A DNA stretch of 64,000 nt. Origin: Muricauda sp. MAR_2010_75. GTDB taxonomy: Bacteria; Bacteroidota; Bacteroidia; Flavobacteriales; Flavobacteriaceae. The position numbers and the translations under genes were made by a program. The notes beneath the pieces were generated by a model that did no database searches, was not told the origin of the DNA, and worked only from the letters and a program-made list of their open reading frames with translations. The DNA lies in NCBI RefSeq assembly GCF_000745185.1, contig NZ_JQNJ01000001.1:2958501-3022500 (forward strand), in the 5' to 3' direction. Positions 42,758 to 51,705 of the stretch are shown piece after piece; within the stretch, counting starts at the first letter, position 1; each line of letters starts with the position of its first letter.

Positions 42758-43133
42758 AAGAACAATACTGATGGCGATAGGTTTGGTACTGGGCATTGTA
42801 ATAGTTGTTGTTTACAAAACGCTGTTCCCCGAGCCAAGAAACATTGCAACCCAAAGGGTTGACTTTACGCTATCGGCCAAAGCCTTGGTAAATGAAATGT
42901 CCAGTGAAGAAAACGCTAAAAAATATGGGGATAAGGTGGTCCAAACCTTTGGAAGAATAATAGCCATCGATGGGAGTACCATTACGTTGGGGGATGGTGT
43001 GGTGGTAAACCTTATGGATTCAAACCCTGAACTTGAAAAAGGGGACAGTATTACCGTAAAGGGACGATGCATTGGTTATGATGACCTACTGGGCGAAGTA
43101 AAGTTGGACCAAGCGACAATAATTCAAGAATAG
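42747..43133 (+). CDS. Membrane-anchored OB-fold (tRNA_anti-like) protein A
   Basis: 128 aa. One N-terminal membrane helix (ILMAIGLVLGIVIVVVYKTLF), then a single OB-fold-like domain of about 85 aa: AKALVNEMSSEENAKKYGDKVVQTFGRIIAIDGSTITLGDGVVVNLM, ending KGDSITVKGRCIGYDDLLGEVKLDQATI. The fold resembles the tRNA_anti-like family found in envelope proteins; RNA binding is not implied. The paralogue lies at 45474. The gene overlaps the YceI-like gene by 11 nt. Role unknown. Confidence 0.82.
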   Translation: MRNKRTILMAIGLVLGIVIVVVYKTLFPEPRNIATQRVDFTLSAKALVNEMSSEENAKKYGDKVVQTFGRIIAIDGSTITLGDGVVVNLMDSNPELEKGDSITVKGRCIGYDDLLGEVKLDQATIIQE

Positions 43134-43161
43134 ATAACCAAAAAAACCAGAACCTTTGAAC

Positions 43162-44010
43162 ATGAAAAAAATAATTTTCGCATTGCTTCTAGCACCTTTG
43201 TGGGTTGCAGCACAAGATGATCTATTGGATGAAATAGATACACTTTCTGTCCAGGATGATTATGAGATTGCTGCCTTTAAGGGGTTAAAGATTGTCAACT
43301 TTGAAACCACTAAAATGGTGCCCAAAAGAAGGTTGTATTTTGTGGTGTCACATAGATTTGGAAGCATTAAACCGGGAATTGAAGAATTTTTTGGGCTGGA
43401 TCAGGCCGTAACCCGATTGAATTTCATTTATGGTATTACAGATGGCATCAACTTGGGTATATCCCGAAGTTCCTTTGAAAAAACCTATGAGAGTTCCTTA
43501 AAGCTCAGATTGGTACGGCAAAGCCAAAATGGGTCACCTTTCAGCATTGTTTCGTTCAACACCATTCTATTGAATGGCGCTTTGGAGAAGGAAAATCTAC
43601 CGGGACTTACATTTGAACATAGGTTGTCCTATGCAATGCAAATTCTCATTTCACGAAAAATGACCCCAAAGTTATCCCTCGAAGCCATTCCCACTTTTTT
43701 TCATGACAATCTGGTGTCTTTGGACGAGCAGGATAATTCGCAATACGCCATTGGATTGGGAGGAAGGTATAAAATTTCAAACAGGGTTTCCTTGAACGCG
43801 GATTACGGGGTTCACTTGAACAGGGCTTCCAATTCGCCGTTCAAAAACCCATTATCTGTTGGGGTGGATATTGAAACAGGGGGGCACGTTTTCCAATTGC
43901 ACTTTACCAATGCCCAACCCATGAACATCAATACATTTTTAAACCAAGCAACAGGGGACTGGGGCAAGGCCGATATTTATTTTGGGTTTAATCTCCTTCG
44001 GATTTTTTAA
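43162..44010 (+). CDS. DUF5777 outer-membrane beta-barrel A
   Basis: 282 aa from ATG at 43162, with a signal peptide MKKIIFALLLAPLWVAAQ. The DUF5777 pattern FKGLKIVNFETTKMVPKRRLYFVVSHRFGSI is followed by many alternating strands (VTRLNFIYGITDGINLGISRSS, LKLRLVRQSQNGSPFSIVSFNTILLNG, YAIGLGGRYKISNRVSLNADYGVHLN) and ends FGFNLLRIF with C-terminal Phe, an outer-membrane insertion signal. The paralogue is at 46442. It is 28 nt after the OB-fold gene and closes the first half of the array. Confidence 0.85.
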   Translation: MKKIIFALLLAPLWVAAQDDLLDEIDTLSVQDDYEIAAFKGLKIVNFETTKMVPKRRLYFVVSHRFGSIKPGIEEFFGLDQAVTRLNFIYGITDGINLGISRSSFEKTYESSLKLRLVRQSQNGSPFSIVSFNTILLNGALEKENLPGLTFEHRLSYAMQILISRKMTPKLSLEAIPTFFHDNLVSLDEQDNSQYAIGLGGRYKISNRVSLNADYGVHLNRASNSPFKNPLSVGVDIETGGHVFQLHFTNAQPMNINTFLNQATGDWGKADIYFGFNLLRIF

Positions 44011-44035
44011 ACCCGTCAAATTTCAAGCTCCAAAA

Positions 44036-44107
44036 TTCCTTTTTATAAGCCATAATTCGCCTTCACCAAGGTTTTTTGTGACAGGATTGTAATTAATACT
44101 TCATTTG
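44036..44107 (+). promoter_or_regulatory. 39-bp upstream element plus promoter, copy B
   Basis: Element 44036-44074 shares TTCCTTTT, CATAATTC, CTTCACCAA and GTTT with copy A at the same spacing; the last 24 bp match at 21 positions. A promoter-like pair follows: TTG at 44076-44078, 21 nt, TTCATTTG at 44100-44107. It precedes the lipoprotein start at 44135. Confidence 0.75.
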
Positions 44108-44134
44108 AATAAAACACAACTAAAAAAAACGAAA

Positions 44135-45373
44135 ATGAAAAATCAAATCACTTTTTTTCTGGTAATGTTATTTGTTTTGGGATGCTCTTCCAGTTCTGAT
44201 AATGAAGGGATGAACGATGATGGTCCCGTTGGTGGAGATCCAACAGATGATTATTCCCCACCAGATGATGATATGCCACCAATGGATGACCCCGATAGTG
44301 TGAGGTTGGTCAGCAATGGAACATTTGGAAGCATTTTGACAGATACTGATGGAAGAACCTTGTATTTTTTCTCCTTAGACAGTAAGGGTGAATCCAATTG
44401 TATTGATGGTTGTTTGAGTGTTTGGCCCGTATTCCACGCTTCGGATTTAACCTTGGATGAAGGTTTGGACAGCAGTGACTTTGGTACAATTACAAGAACT
44501 GATGGTGCCATGCAAACCACCTACAAAGGGTGGCCTTTATACTACTATGCCGATGATAGTGTGGAAGGTGATGTGAACGGTGATGGTTTCAACGATGTAT
44601 GGTACGTTGCCAAACCTGATTATTCGGTGATGAAGGTAAGGGCCCAATTGGTTGGTAGGGATTCTGGCGGAGTCGAAACCAATTTAACCAGCAATTATGA
44701 ACCGGGGGATGAGCAGACCTTTTATATGACCGATGCGTATGGCAACACCCTGTATCTTTTTTCCAACGATGAAAATGGAGTAAACAACTTTACTGCCGAT
44801 GATTTTTCCAACAATGGGGTATGGCCCATTTTTGAGGAAACTTTAATGGAGGTGCCCAGTACATTCTCATCCGGGGATTTTGGTTCAATAGATGTATTTG
44901 GAAGACAACAATTAACCTATAAAGGATGGCCATTGTATTACTTTGGCCAAGATGAAGAACGCGGAGACAATTACGGGGTAGGTTTCCCTTCTGCAGGAAT
45001 ATGGCCCATTGCTAATTCTGATACTGAAACCGCACCAGAACCGCCGTCAACTACAATTTCTTATGATGTAGCCAATCAGGAAGCATCCGCTTATGTCTTG
45101 GATGGTGATGGTCTCAGCGGTGCCGTGAATCCAGATTTAACTTTACAAAGAGGCAACACCTATGAATTCAATGTGAGTGCACCCGGTCATCCCTTTTGGA
45201 TAAAAACGGTTCAAAGCATTGGTACAGGAGATACCTATAATGATGGAGTGACAAATAATGGTACAGCATCGGGTACGGTGACCTTTGCGGTTCCCAATGA
45301 TGCTCCAGATACCTTATTTTATGTTTGCGAGTTCCATATTCCCATGACAGGAACCCTCAACATAGTAGATTGA
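44135..45373 (+). CDS. Lipoprotein with COG4315 repeats and C-terminal cupredoxin-like domain
   Basis: 412 aa from ATG at 44135. Lipoprotein signal KNQITFFLVMLFVLGCSSSSD and an acidic Pro/Asp linker. Then two secreted-repeat (COG4315/Lipoprotein_15) blocks: VSNGTFGSILTDTDGRTLYFFSLD...CIDGCLSVWPVF...TYKGWPLYYYADD, and YMTDAYGNTLYLFSND...GVWPIF...TYKGWPLYYFGQD. The C-terminal domain (about residues 310-412) has GHPFWIKT and FYVCEFHIPMTGTL, giving His, Cys, His and Met in type-1 copper order. This combination suggests a surface or periplasmic electron carrier. It opens the second half of the array, as the cytochrome does the first. Confidence 0.85.
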   Translation: MKNQITFFLVMLFVLGCSSSSDNEGMNDDGPVGGDPTDDYSPPDDDMPPMDDPDSVRLVSNGTFGSILTDTDGRTLYFFSLDSKGESNCIDGCLSVWPVFHASDLTLDEGLDSSDFGTITRTDGAMQTTYKGWPLYYYADDSVEGDVNGDGFNDVWYVAKPDYSVMKVRAQLVGRDSGGVETNLTSNYEPGDEQTFYMTDAYGNTLYLFSNDENGVNNFTADDFSNNGVWPIFEETLMEVPSTFSSGDFGSIDVFGRQQLTYKGWPLYYFGQDEERGDNYGVGFPSAGIWPIANSDTETAPEPPSTTISYDVANQEASAYVLDGDGLSGAVNPDLTLQRGNTYEFNVSAPGHPFWIKTVQSIGTGDTYNDGVTNNGTASGTVTFAVPNDAPDTLFYVCEFHIPMTGTLNIVD

Positions 45374-45394
45374 AAAAGGGAATTTTTATTAAAG

Positions 45395-45427
45395 AAACCA
45401 AGATCCAGACCGGGTCTTGGTTTTTTA
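45395..45427 (+). terminator. Hairpin after the cupredoxin lipoprotein gene
   Basis: AAACCAAGA / TCTTGGTTT, extended by T-G and C-G pairs, 5-nt inner loop, then a T run. It may terminate or attenuate before the next three genes, which then need read-through or a weak internal promoter (TATCTTTA at 45443). Confidence 0.75.
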
Positions 45428-45473
45428 ATTAATGTCTAGCCTTATCTTTATCATTGGTGTAGAACTTTCCAAA

Positions 45474-45914
45474 ATGTCCATAAAAGTAAAATCCATGGTT
45501 TTTTCAACCCTTCTTGCGGCGGTGTTGTTATTTGGGCTATGGAAACTATTGGATACCAAAAAGACAGATATACGTAAGGCCACTCCTGAAGTGGAGATTT
45601 CGGCACAAAATCTATTGTCTGTTTTAAATGACGGAAACCTAGCATGGAAAGACAGCTTAAATACCGAACGAATTATTGAGGTGACAGGTCATGTTAAAGA
45701 AACCAATTTCATTAACGGACGAATAACCGTATTGTTAAAAGGAAGCAATGACAGTCCTCCTTATATTATATGCGATATGGTGTCACATCAAAGAAAGGTG
45801 GTATCTCAGCTTAAACCCAACGATTCTGTCAAAATAAAGGGTATTTTCAAGGGGTATCTCAAAGACGCCGTATTTTTGGATTGTGTTGTCACCTTCAGTC
45901 AAGCAAATGATTAA
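45474..45914 (+). CDS. Membrane-anchored OB-fold (tRNA_anti-like) protein B
   Basis: 146 aa from ATG at 45474 (MSIKVKSMVFSTLLAAVLLFGLWKLL, a membrane helix); an upstream ATG at 45432 sits just after the terminator and is less likely. The OB-like domain runs from AQNLLSVLNDGNLAWKDSLNTERIIEVTGHVKE to NDSVKIKGIFKGYLKDAVFLDCVVTF. It has the same plan as the protein at 42747, at lower identity. The stop overlaps the next start by 8 nt. Confidence 0.8.
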   Translation: MSIKVKSMVFSTLLAAVLLFGLWKLLDTKKTDIRKATPEVEISAQNLLSVLNDGNLAWKDSLNTERIIEVTGHVKETNFINGRITVLLKGSNDSPPYIICDMVSHQRKVVSQLKPNDSVKIKGIFKGYLKDAVFLDCVVTFSQAND

Positions 45915-46452
45915 GTATATATTACTTTGTTTTAACATGTTCTGGGTAAGCCAGCAATTGGTGGCGCAAAAGGTAATTGCCCGCCAGGGACATGTGGCCT
46001 TTTTCTCGTATACTTCAGTGGAAAACATAAAAGCCGAAAATAACCAGGCATTGTGTATCGTTGATCTTGAGAGCGGTAAGATTGCGGTAAGCATGCTGAT
46101 GAACGCTTTTATTTTTGAAAAAGCATTGATGCGGGAACATTTCAACGAAAGTTACGTGGAATCTGACATTTACCCCAAAGCCACTTTTGAAGGAGAAATG
46201 CTTGATTTTGATCCTGATTCGGGTAATGATCAGACTAAAATTGTAAAGGGAAACTTTTCCATGCATGGGGTGACAAAGGAACTGGAAATCAAAACCAGGA
46301 TAGAGCAAGTGGATAAGAATTATGTGCTATCAGGTACTTTTGAAGCTGTGGTACAGGATTACGAGATAAAAATACCGCCTCTTTTGGCCGGGAATATAGC
46401 AAAAACAGTATCTGTTGATTTTAGATTTGAATGTTTGCCCTATGAAGATTAA
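45907..46452 (+). CDS. Divergent YceI-like periplasmic protein B
   Basis: 181 aa from ATG at 45907 with signal peptide MIKYILLCFNMFWVSQQLVAQ. YceI-like barrel with REHFNESYVESDIYPKATFEGEM and VKGNFSMHGVTKELEIKTRIEQV, paralogous to 42182. It overlaps the OB-fold gene by 8 nt and the DUF5777 gene by 11 nt, so translation is tightly coupled. The gene order YceI/OB is reversed relative to the first half. Confidence 0.85.
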   Translation: MIKYILLCFNMFWVSQQLVAQKVIARQGHVAFFSYTSVENIKAENNQALCIVDLESGKIAVSMLMNAFIFEKALMREHFNESYVESDIYPKATFEGEMLDFDPDSGNDQTKIVKGNFSMHGVTKELEIKTRIEQVDKNYVLSGTFEAVVQDYEIKIPPLLAGNIAKTVSVDFRFECLPYED

Positions 46453-47359
46453 GAGGATTTTGTTTTTATTCATTTTGGTACTTGTAGCCAATGACCTCAT
46501 GGCCCAAAAAGGCCTATTGGAGATATTGGATGAGGAACAGCAGGACCTTCCGCAATATACCTTGGCAACCTTTAAGGCCACAAGGATCTCCTATGGGCAT
46601 TCCATTGAAACGCGAAAAAAGGGAATTTTGGAGGTTTCAGTGGCCAACCGGTTTTGGAATACCCCGAGCCTATATTCCCAAAGTTTTGGGGCGGATAAAA
46701 TGAATGCACGCATTGCATTGGAATATGGTATTTCCGATAGATTTTCTATCGGTTTTGGAGGAAGTACATGGGACGGACTCTTTGACGGATATCTAAAATA
46801 CAGACTTGTTAGGCAACGGAATGATACAGAAGGCTCCCCGTTCAGTATCACGCTTTTTCAGAATGCCAGTTATTATAGTGAAGGCATAACGGCACCAAAT
46901 ATGGAAGATAGTTTTTCCGGCAGATTGTCTTTTACCTCACAAGCACTTGTTGCAAGAAAGTTTACCCCAGATTTTTCATTTCAAATAGCCCCCACATTTG
47001 TACACAAAGGGATGCGATATTCTGAAGAAGACCCAATGAATCATTTTGCAATCGGTTTTGGAGGAAGGTATAAATTGGGAGGGCATCTTTCTTTGGTTTC
47101 GGAATACTATACAGTGTTTAATCCAAAAAAATCCTATGATACTTACGGCCCTTTCAGTATAGGGCTAAATTGGGAGCTTGGGGATGTAATGCTCCAATTT
47201 ATGCTTACAAATGCCTCACATATTGTTGAAGATGCCTTTATCACAGGAACAAATTATAATTTCAACTTTAAGAACCCTAACCTTAATTTTGGGTTCAATG
47301 CGACATACGTTATCCATTTTAACCGAAAGTTAAAAGGCTTGAAGCAAGTAAATAAGTAA
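46442..47359 (+). CDS. DUF5777 outer-membrane beta-barrel B
   Basis: 305 aa from ATG at 46442. Signal peptide IKRILFLFILVLVANDLMAQ. The family core LATFKATRISYGHSIETRKKGILEVSVANRFW is followed by strands (RIALEYGISDRFSIGFGGSTW, LKYRLVRQRNDTEGSPFSITLFQ, HFAIGFGGRYKLGGHLSLVSEYY). It is paralogous to 43162 over its whole length (the shared block LKxRLVRQxx..GSPFSI is clear). Last gene of the array. Probable outer-membrane partner of the periplasmic proteins. Confidence 0.85.
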   Translation: MKIKRILFLFILVLVANDLMAQKGLLEILDEEQQDLPQYTLATFKATRISYGHSIETRKKGILEVSVANRFWNTPSLYSQSFGADKMNARIALEYGISDRFSIGFGGSTWDGLFDGYLKYRLVRQRNDTEGSPFSITLFQNASYYSEGITAPNMEDSFSGRLSFTSQALVARKFTPDFSFQIAPTFVHKGMRYSEEDPMNHFAIGFGGRYKLGGHLSLVSEYYTVFNPKKSYDTYGPFSIGLNWELGDVMLQFMLTNASHIVEDAFITGTNYNFNFKNPNLNFGFNATYVIHFNRKLKGLKQVNK

Positions 47360-47480
47360 GGATGTAAATGGGATTTCAGTCATCGTTGCTTTAAAAGCAC
47401 AATAATTTTAGGCTGGCTTATAATTCTTATAAAACATTCCCATATTCTGCCACCTCCACTTTAGACTGAATACATTTAAC

Positions 47481-50400
47481 TCAGGGCTTTCCTTGCATGT
47501 ATTCGGTAGGGGTCATTTCAAATTGCTTCTGAAAATTCCGTCCAAAACTGGTAGCCGAATTGTATCCTACGATTTCAGCTACTTCAAAAATGCGATACTT
47601 CCCTGTTTTTAACAGTTCGGCAGACCTCTTTAGCCGGGTAATATTGATCAGCTCATTGGGACTTAGGTTGGATATGTCCTTGATTTTGCGATATAAGGTT
47701 GATCGACTCATGTTCATGATCTCTGCCAAAACTTCAACGTTAAGTTCATGGTCTGCCATATTCTCGTATATGACCTCATCCAACTTCTTGATGAAATTTT
47801 CATCGGTTTTTGTATTGGCTATACTTCTGATATGTGCCAGGGGTGAACTTGTATAATGCTCCAAAATATGTTTGCGGTTTTCCAACAGATTGGCAATGTG
47901 CACCTTTAGATGCCGCATGGAGAAAGGCTTTTCCATATAGGCATCGGCGCCAGATTCAAGCCCCTCCATCTTTGCGGCCATCGCACTTTTTGATGTGAGT
48001 AAGATTACGGGAATATGGCTTGTTTCCAGATTCGTCTTTAAGTTCTTGCAAAGCGTAAAACCGTCCATGCCGGGCATCATTACATCGCTGATGATAAGAT
48101 GAATGTTTTCCACTTCCAAGATTTGAAGGGCAATGGCACCATTTGAAGCTTTGAATACGGTATATTCCTCTTTCAGTTCCTTGGCTATGAAATCCAGTAA
48201 TTCTTCACTGTCTTCCACCAGTAAAATACTTGTTTTCCCAAACACTTTCAGACTTTCTTCCGGTTCCTCATTTTGAAACCTTTGGTCAATTCTTTTGGGC
48301 CAAAGCACAAATTCCTTTTCTTGACGGATAGGCAATACCAACACAAAGCAGTTTTCAGTTCCATTACTGGTATCCAGCGTTAAGCTTCCTTGGTGCATTT
48401 CTGTAAGTGATCTGGCCAATGCAAGCCCAATTCCAGTTCCTGACTGATTCTCGACTCCGGATACCCTGTAGAAAGGTTCAAAAATAGTTTCTTTTAAATG
48501 CGTGGGAATCAAATTTCCATCATTGGCAATGGTCAATACCAACCCCTCTGTACTTGTTTTTAGGTGTACTGTGACATTTTCGTCAGCATATTTAATGGCA
48601 TTTCCAAATAGGTTGCTCAGTATTTTCCGAAGGGCCTCAGCATCCACATAGGCATAGATGTCATGGTCGCTTGTGTTCAATTTAAAATCGATTTCCCGCT
48701 CTTCAATGGCTTCACTAAAGCGTTCCAAAGTCTTTTTTACCAACTCTGTAATATTGGTCTCCACAAACGTAAGGTTTACCCGTTCGGTTTCGGTTTTTCT
48801 AAAATCCAACAACTGGTTCACGAGGTCCAACAAGCGGTTGGTGTTCTTTTCAATGATGTTCAGATTTTCGGATACGCCCGGCAATTCCTTCACTTTGTTG
48901 AGCACTTTTTCCAACGGACTTTTTATTAATGTCAGCGGGGTACGTATTTCGTGTGAAATATTGGTGAAGAACTCAATTTTGGCCTCGTACAGTTCTTTTT
49001 CCTTTTTATAGTTTAATTGACGGATTCGCTGGATATTTTTAATTTTATTCCGTTGGTGATATAGTCTAAACCCTAGTATGGCCAAGGTTGCAATCAAAAA
49101 AGTATATAGGGCGTAGGCCAAGTTGCTTTTCCAGAATATGGGAAAAACTTTTACTTGCAAAGCCTTGGATTCTTTACTCCAAGTACCATCATAGTTCATG
49201 GATTTAACCTTGAACACATAATTTCCTGCTGGAATTTCGGTAAAAGACACATTATGGCTCTTTTTAAGGCTAATCCAATCGTCGTTCAAACCATCCATCC
49301 GATACCAGTACTCCGTGGTCTCTGGAGCAGCATAGCCCAAGGCTGCAAAACCAATACTAAAGGATGCCTGATTGGGCTTTAAATTAATTTTATCGGCCCA
49401 AATCAATGATTCTTGCAAAGGAGAATCCTCATCGGATACATTGACTTCCGTATTATTTATTTGCAAGCTCGTTAGATAAATTGGAGACTGTTCGGAATTC
49501 TCTTTAAAACTTGAAGGATTGAAGCTTACCAAGCCCGCAACACTTCCAAAGTAAAGCGTTCCATTATCATCTTTATAGGCGGAATTGTAGTTGAACTGAT
49601 CGCTCAGCAAACCATTGGCCTTTGAATAAATTCGTTTTTCCTCGGTTTCTGGGTTGAATTCAACCAAACCTTTAGAGGTACTGATCCATAACCATTCCCC
49701 AACCTCAATTATGGAGTAGAACACATTACTGGGAAAACCATCACCAACCGTATAGGTTTTAAAATCATTTGTTTCTTCTCGATACAGGTTAAGTCCATAT
49801 TCTGTGGTAATCCAAATACGGTTGCTGCTATCTTGAAATATTCCATTGACATTGTTCCCGCTAATACTGTTCCGATCATTTATGTCGTGTCTATAAATCC
49901 GTTTCTTTTTGGTTTTGGGGTTAAAAGTAAACAGACCGTCCCAATAGGTACCCGCCCAAAGTACCCCATCATCATCTCTTAGTACGGCAGTAAAATGTGT
50001 GTCTTCGGAAAAGGCATCAATGGTGGAGAACATGTCGGTTTCGTAGTCGTAGGTTTGAATCCCGGAATCTGTTACCACAAACAGGTTCCCAAAATCGTCC
50101 TCATACAAGCTGAAAATGAAATCACTGGAAAGTCCATGGCCATCACCCTTTCCGTAATGCTTTACTACCTTTCCGGTGGTAATGTCCATGATGTCGAGCC
50201 CATGCTGGAAAGTACCCACCCATAAACGGTTTTCATTGGGAAAAAGAGCATGGATGTTATAATAGGAAAGTGTTTGGTCCGATTCTGATGGGGCATAATT
50301 TGTAAAAAGCCCTGTTCTTGGGTCATATTTATTGAGCCCGGCATCTTCGGTTCCAATCCAAAGATTCCCAAAGCGGTCTTTGATGATTTCCCGAACCGCA

Positions 50401-51443
50401 TTTCCGCTGATAGAGTTTTCTCCGGGTATCGGGAAAAACTTATTGAACTGCGTGTATTGTTTGGGATAATAATTGATCCCGCCAAAATAGCTGCCTATCC
50501 ATACACCATCTTCATTGTCAACGGTAACACAGTAAAGAGCGTTATCAGAAAGGGCGTAAGGATCGTTGATGCTTTTTTTTAGGTTGATGAATGTCCCATT
50601 TTCTATATTGTAGATAAAAAGCCCTGATTCCGTTGCCACCCAAAGCTCATCCTCTTTTTTTACAGAGATGCCCCTTACATACAACTGATCTTCATCATCA
50701 TACAAAAGCTTGGTCACGTTTTGGTTTGAAGTGTCAAAAGAAAGTAAGCCGTGACTTTGGGTCCCCACTAATAAAGTAGAGCTATCAAGTGCTTCTATTT
50801 TACTTATCCGTAATGATGGGGCATTTGATTCATTTAGGGTAATATTGAAATTTTTGAAACTCTTTGAATCGCTATCATACCAATGTAGGGAATTATCATG
50901 GGCAGCCCAGATATTTCCATCAGCACCTCTGGTGATATCCTCTACATGGAAATGCTTTTCGGCATCATAACGGGTGGATTTCTGGGTCTCTACTTCATAC
51001 TTGACCAAAGATTGCCCGGATACAAACCAAAGATTCCCCTGATCGTCATGGTCTATATCAAGAATGGGAAGACCCATTGAGGCATCAATGGCCTCAAAGC
51101 TTTCATAACGCTCATCGTAACTGAACAGTCCACTATCTGTGCCTACCCATAATTTGCCCTTGTATTCATGTAGGCATTCAATAAAATTACTGCCCAAACT
51201 TTTTGGATTGTTGGCATCATATTGAAAAACCTTGAAAGAATATCCATCGAAACGGTTAAGACCATCCTTGGTCCCAAACCATAAAAAGCCACGCTCATCT
51301 TGTAAAGAGCTGAGAACGGTATTGTGGGAAAGACCATCCTCTGCTTTGTAATTCTTGAAATAAAATTCTTGTCCGGTTACCCAATAAAATGAGCAAAGGA
51401 ACATCCAAAAACCAAACCAAATACCCTTCATCATAGACCTCAT
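47481..51443 (-). CDS. Hybrid two-component system regulator (HTCS) of the PUL
   Basis: 1,320 aa. Signal peptide, then a large periplasmic region of two-component propeller (reg_prop) repeats (about residues 25-690, with many LWIGT/LWVGT-type blades), a Y_Y_Y domain (about 710-785), a membrane helix (LAYALYTFLIATLAILGF), HisKA with His in FFTNISHEIRTPLTLIKS, HATPase_c (TGIGLALARSL), a receiver with Asp in LIISDVMMPGMDG, and a C-terminal AraC-type HTH (LAEIMNMSRSTLYRKIKDIS...EVAEIVGYNSATSFGRNFQKQF). This is the standard sensor-regulator that binds a glycan oligosaccharide and activates susCD and enzyme genes. It is divergent from the GH operon, its likely target. Confidence 0.95.
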   Translation of the reverse strand: MRSMMKGIWFGFWMFLCSFYWVTGQEFYFKNYKAEDGLSHNTVLSSLQDERGFLWFGTKDGLNRFDGYSFKVFQYDANNPKSLGSNFIECLHEYKGKLWVGTDSGLFSYDERYESFEAIDASMGLPILDIDHDDQGNLWFVSGQSLVKYEVETQKSTRYDAEKHFHVEDITRGADGNIWAAHDNSLHWYDSDSKSFKNFNITLNESNAPSLRISKIEALDSSTLLVGTQSHGLLSFDTSNQNVTKLLYDDEDQLYVRGISVKKEDELWVATESGLFIYNIENGTFINLKKSINDPYALSDNALYCVTVDNEDGVWIGSYFGGINYYPKQYTQFNKFFPIPGENSISGNAVREIIKDRFGNLWIGTEDAGLNKYDPRTGLFTNYAPSESDQTLSYYNIHALFPNENRLWVGTFQHGLDIMDITTGKVVKHYGKGDGHGLSSDFIFSLYEDDFGNLFVVTDSGIQTYDYETDMFSTIDAFSEDTHFTAVLRDDDGVLWAGTYWDGLFTFNPKTKKKRIYRHDINDRNSISGNNVNGIFQDSSNRIWITTEYGLNLYREETNDFKTYTVGDGFPSNVFYSIIEVGEWLWISTSKGLVEFNPETEEKRIYSKANGLLSDQFNYNSAYKDDNGTLYFGSVAGLVSFNPSSFKENSEQSPIYLTSLQINNTEVNVSDEDSPLQESLIWADKINLKPNQASFSIGFAALGYAAPETTEYWYRMDGLNDDWISLKKSHNVSFTEIPAGNYVFKVKSMNYDGTWSKESKALQVKVFPIFWKSNLAYALYTFLIATLAILGFRLYHQRNKIKNIQRIRQLNYKKEKELYEAKIEFFTNISHEIRTPLTLIKSPLEKVLNKVKELPGVSENLNIIEKNTNRLLDLVNQLLDFRKTETERVNLTFVETNITELVKKTLERFSEAIEEREIDFKLNTSDHDIYAYVDAEALRKILSNLFGNAIKYADENVTVHLKTSTEGLVLTIANDGNLIPTHLKETIFEPFYRVSGVENQSGTGIGLALARSLTEMHQGSLTLDTSNGTENCFVLVLPIRQEKEFVLWPKRIDQRFQNEEPEESLKVFGKTSILLVEDSEELLDFIAKELKEEYTVFKASNGAIALQILEVENIHLIISDVMMPGMDGFTLCKNLKTNLETSHIPVILLTSKSAMAAKMEGLESGADAYMEKPFSMRHLKVHIANLLENRKHILEHYTSSPLAHIRSIANTKTDENFIKKLDEVIYENMADHELNVEVLAEIMNMSRSTLYRKIKDISNLSPNELINITRLKRSAELLKTGKYRIFEVAEIVGYNSATSFGRNFQKQFEMTPTEYMQGKP

Positions 51444-51705
51444 TGCTGTTTTACAATATTATGGATTTAGAGAACAACAAAGCGTGTCATTTTGCTTCAA
51501 ATTGTTGCATAATTCCAATCAAGATTCAGGAAAATGCACTTTTTGAACGGATTGTGATATATTTTGAAACAAATTATCGCGCCCATCACCACAGAAATAT
51601 GGTACTTGGAATGCTTTATGGATTCCGTTGAGTTTTATAATCAATTCAATGGAGCAACGACACTATTTCCAACACAAAGTAAAAATGACCCTAATAGCAT
51701 TAAAC

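Noticed and set aside
47383..47400. Terminator between the convergent DUF5777 and HTCS genes
   Set aside because: Only a 6-bp stem (TGCTTT / AAAGCA) with no T run, too weak to call.
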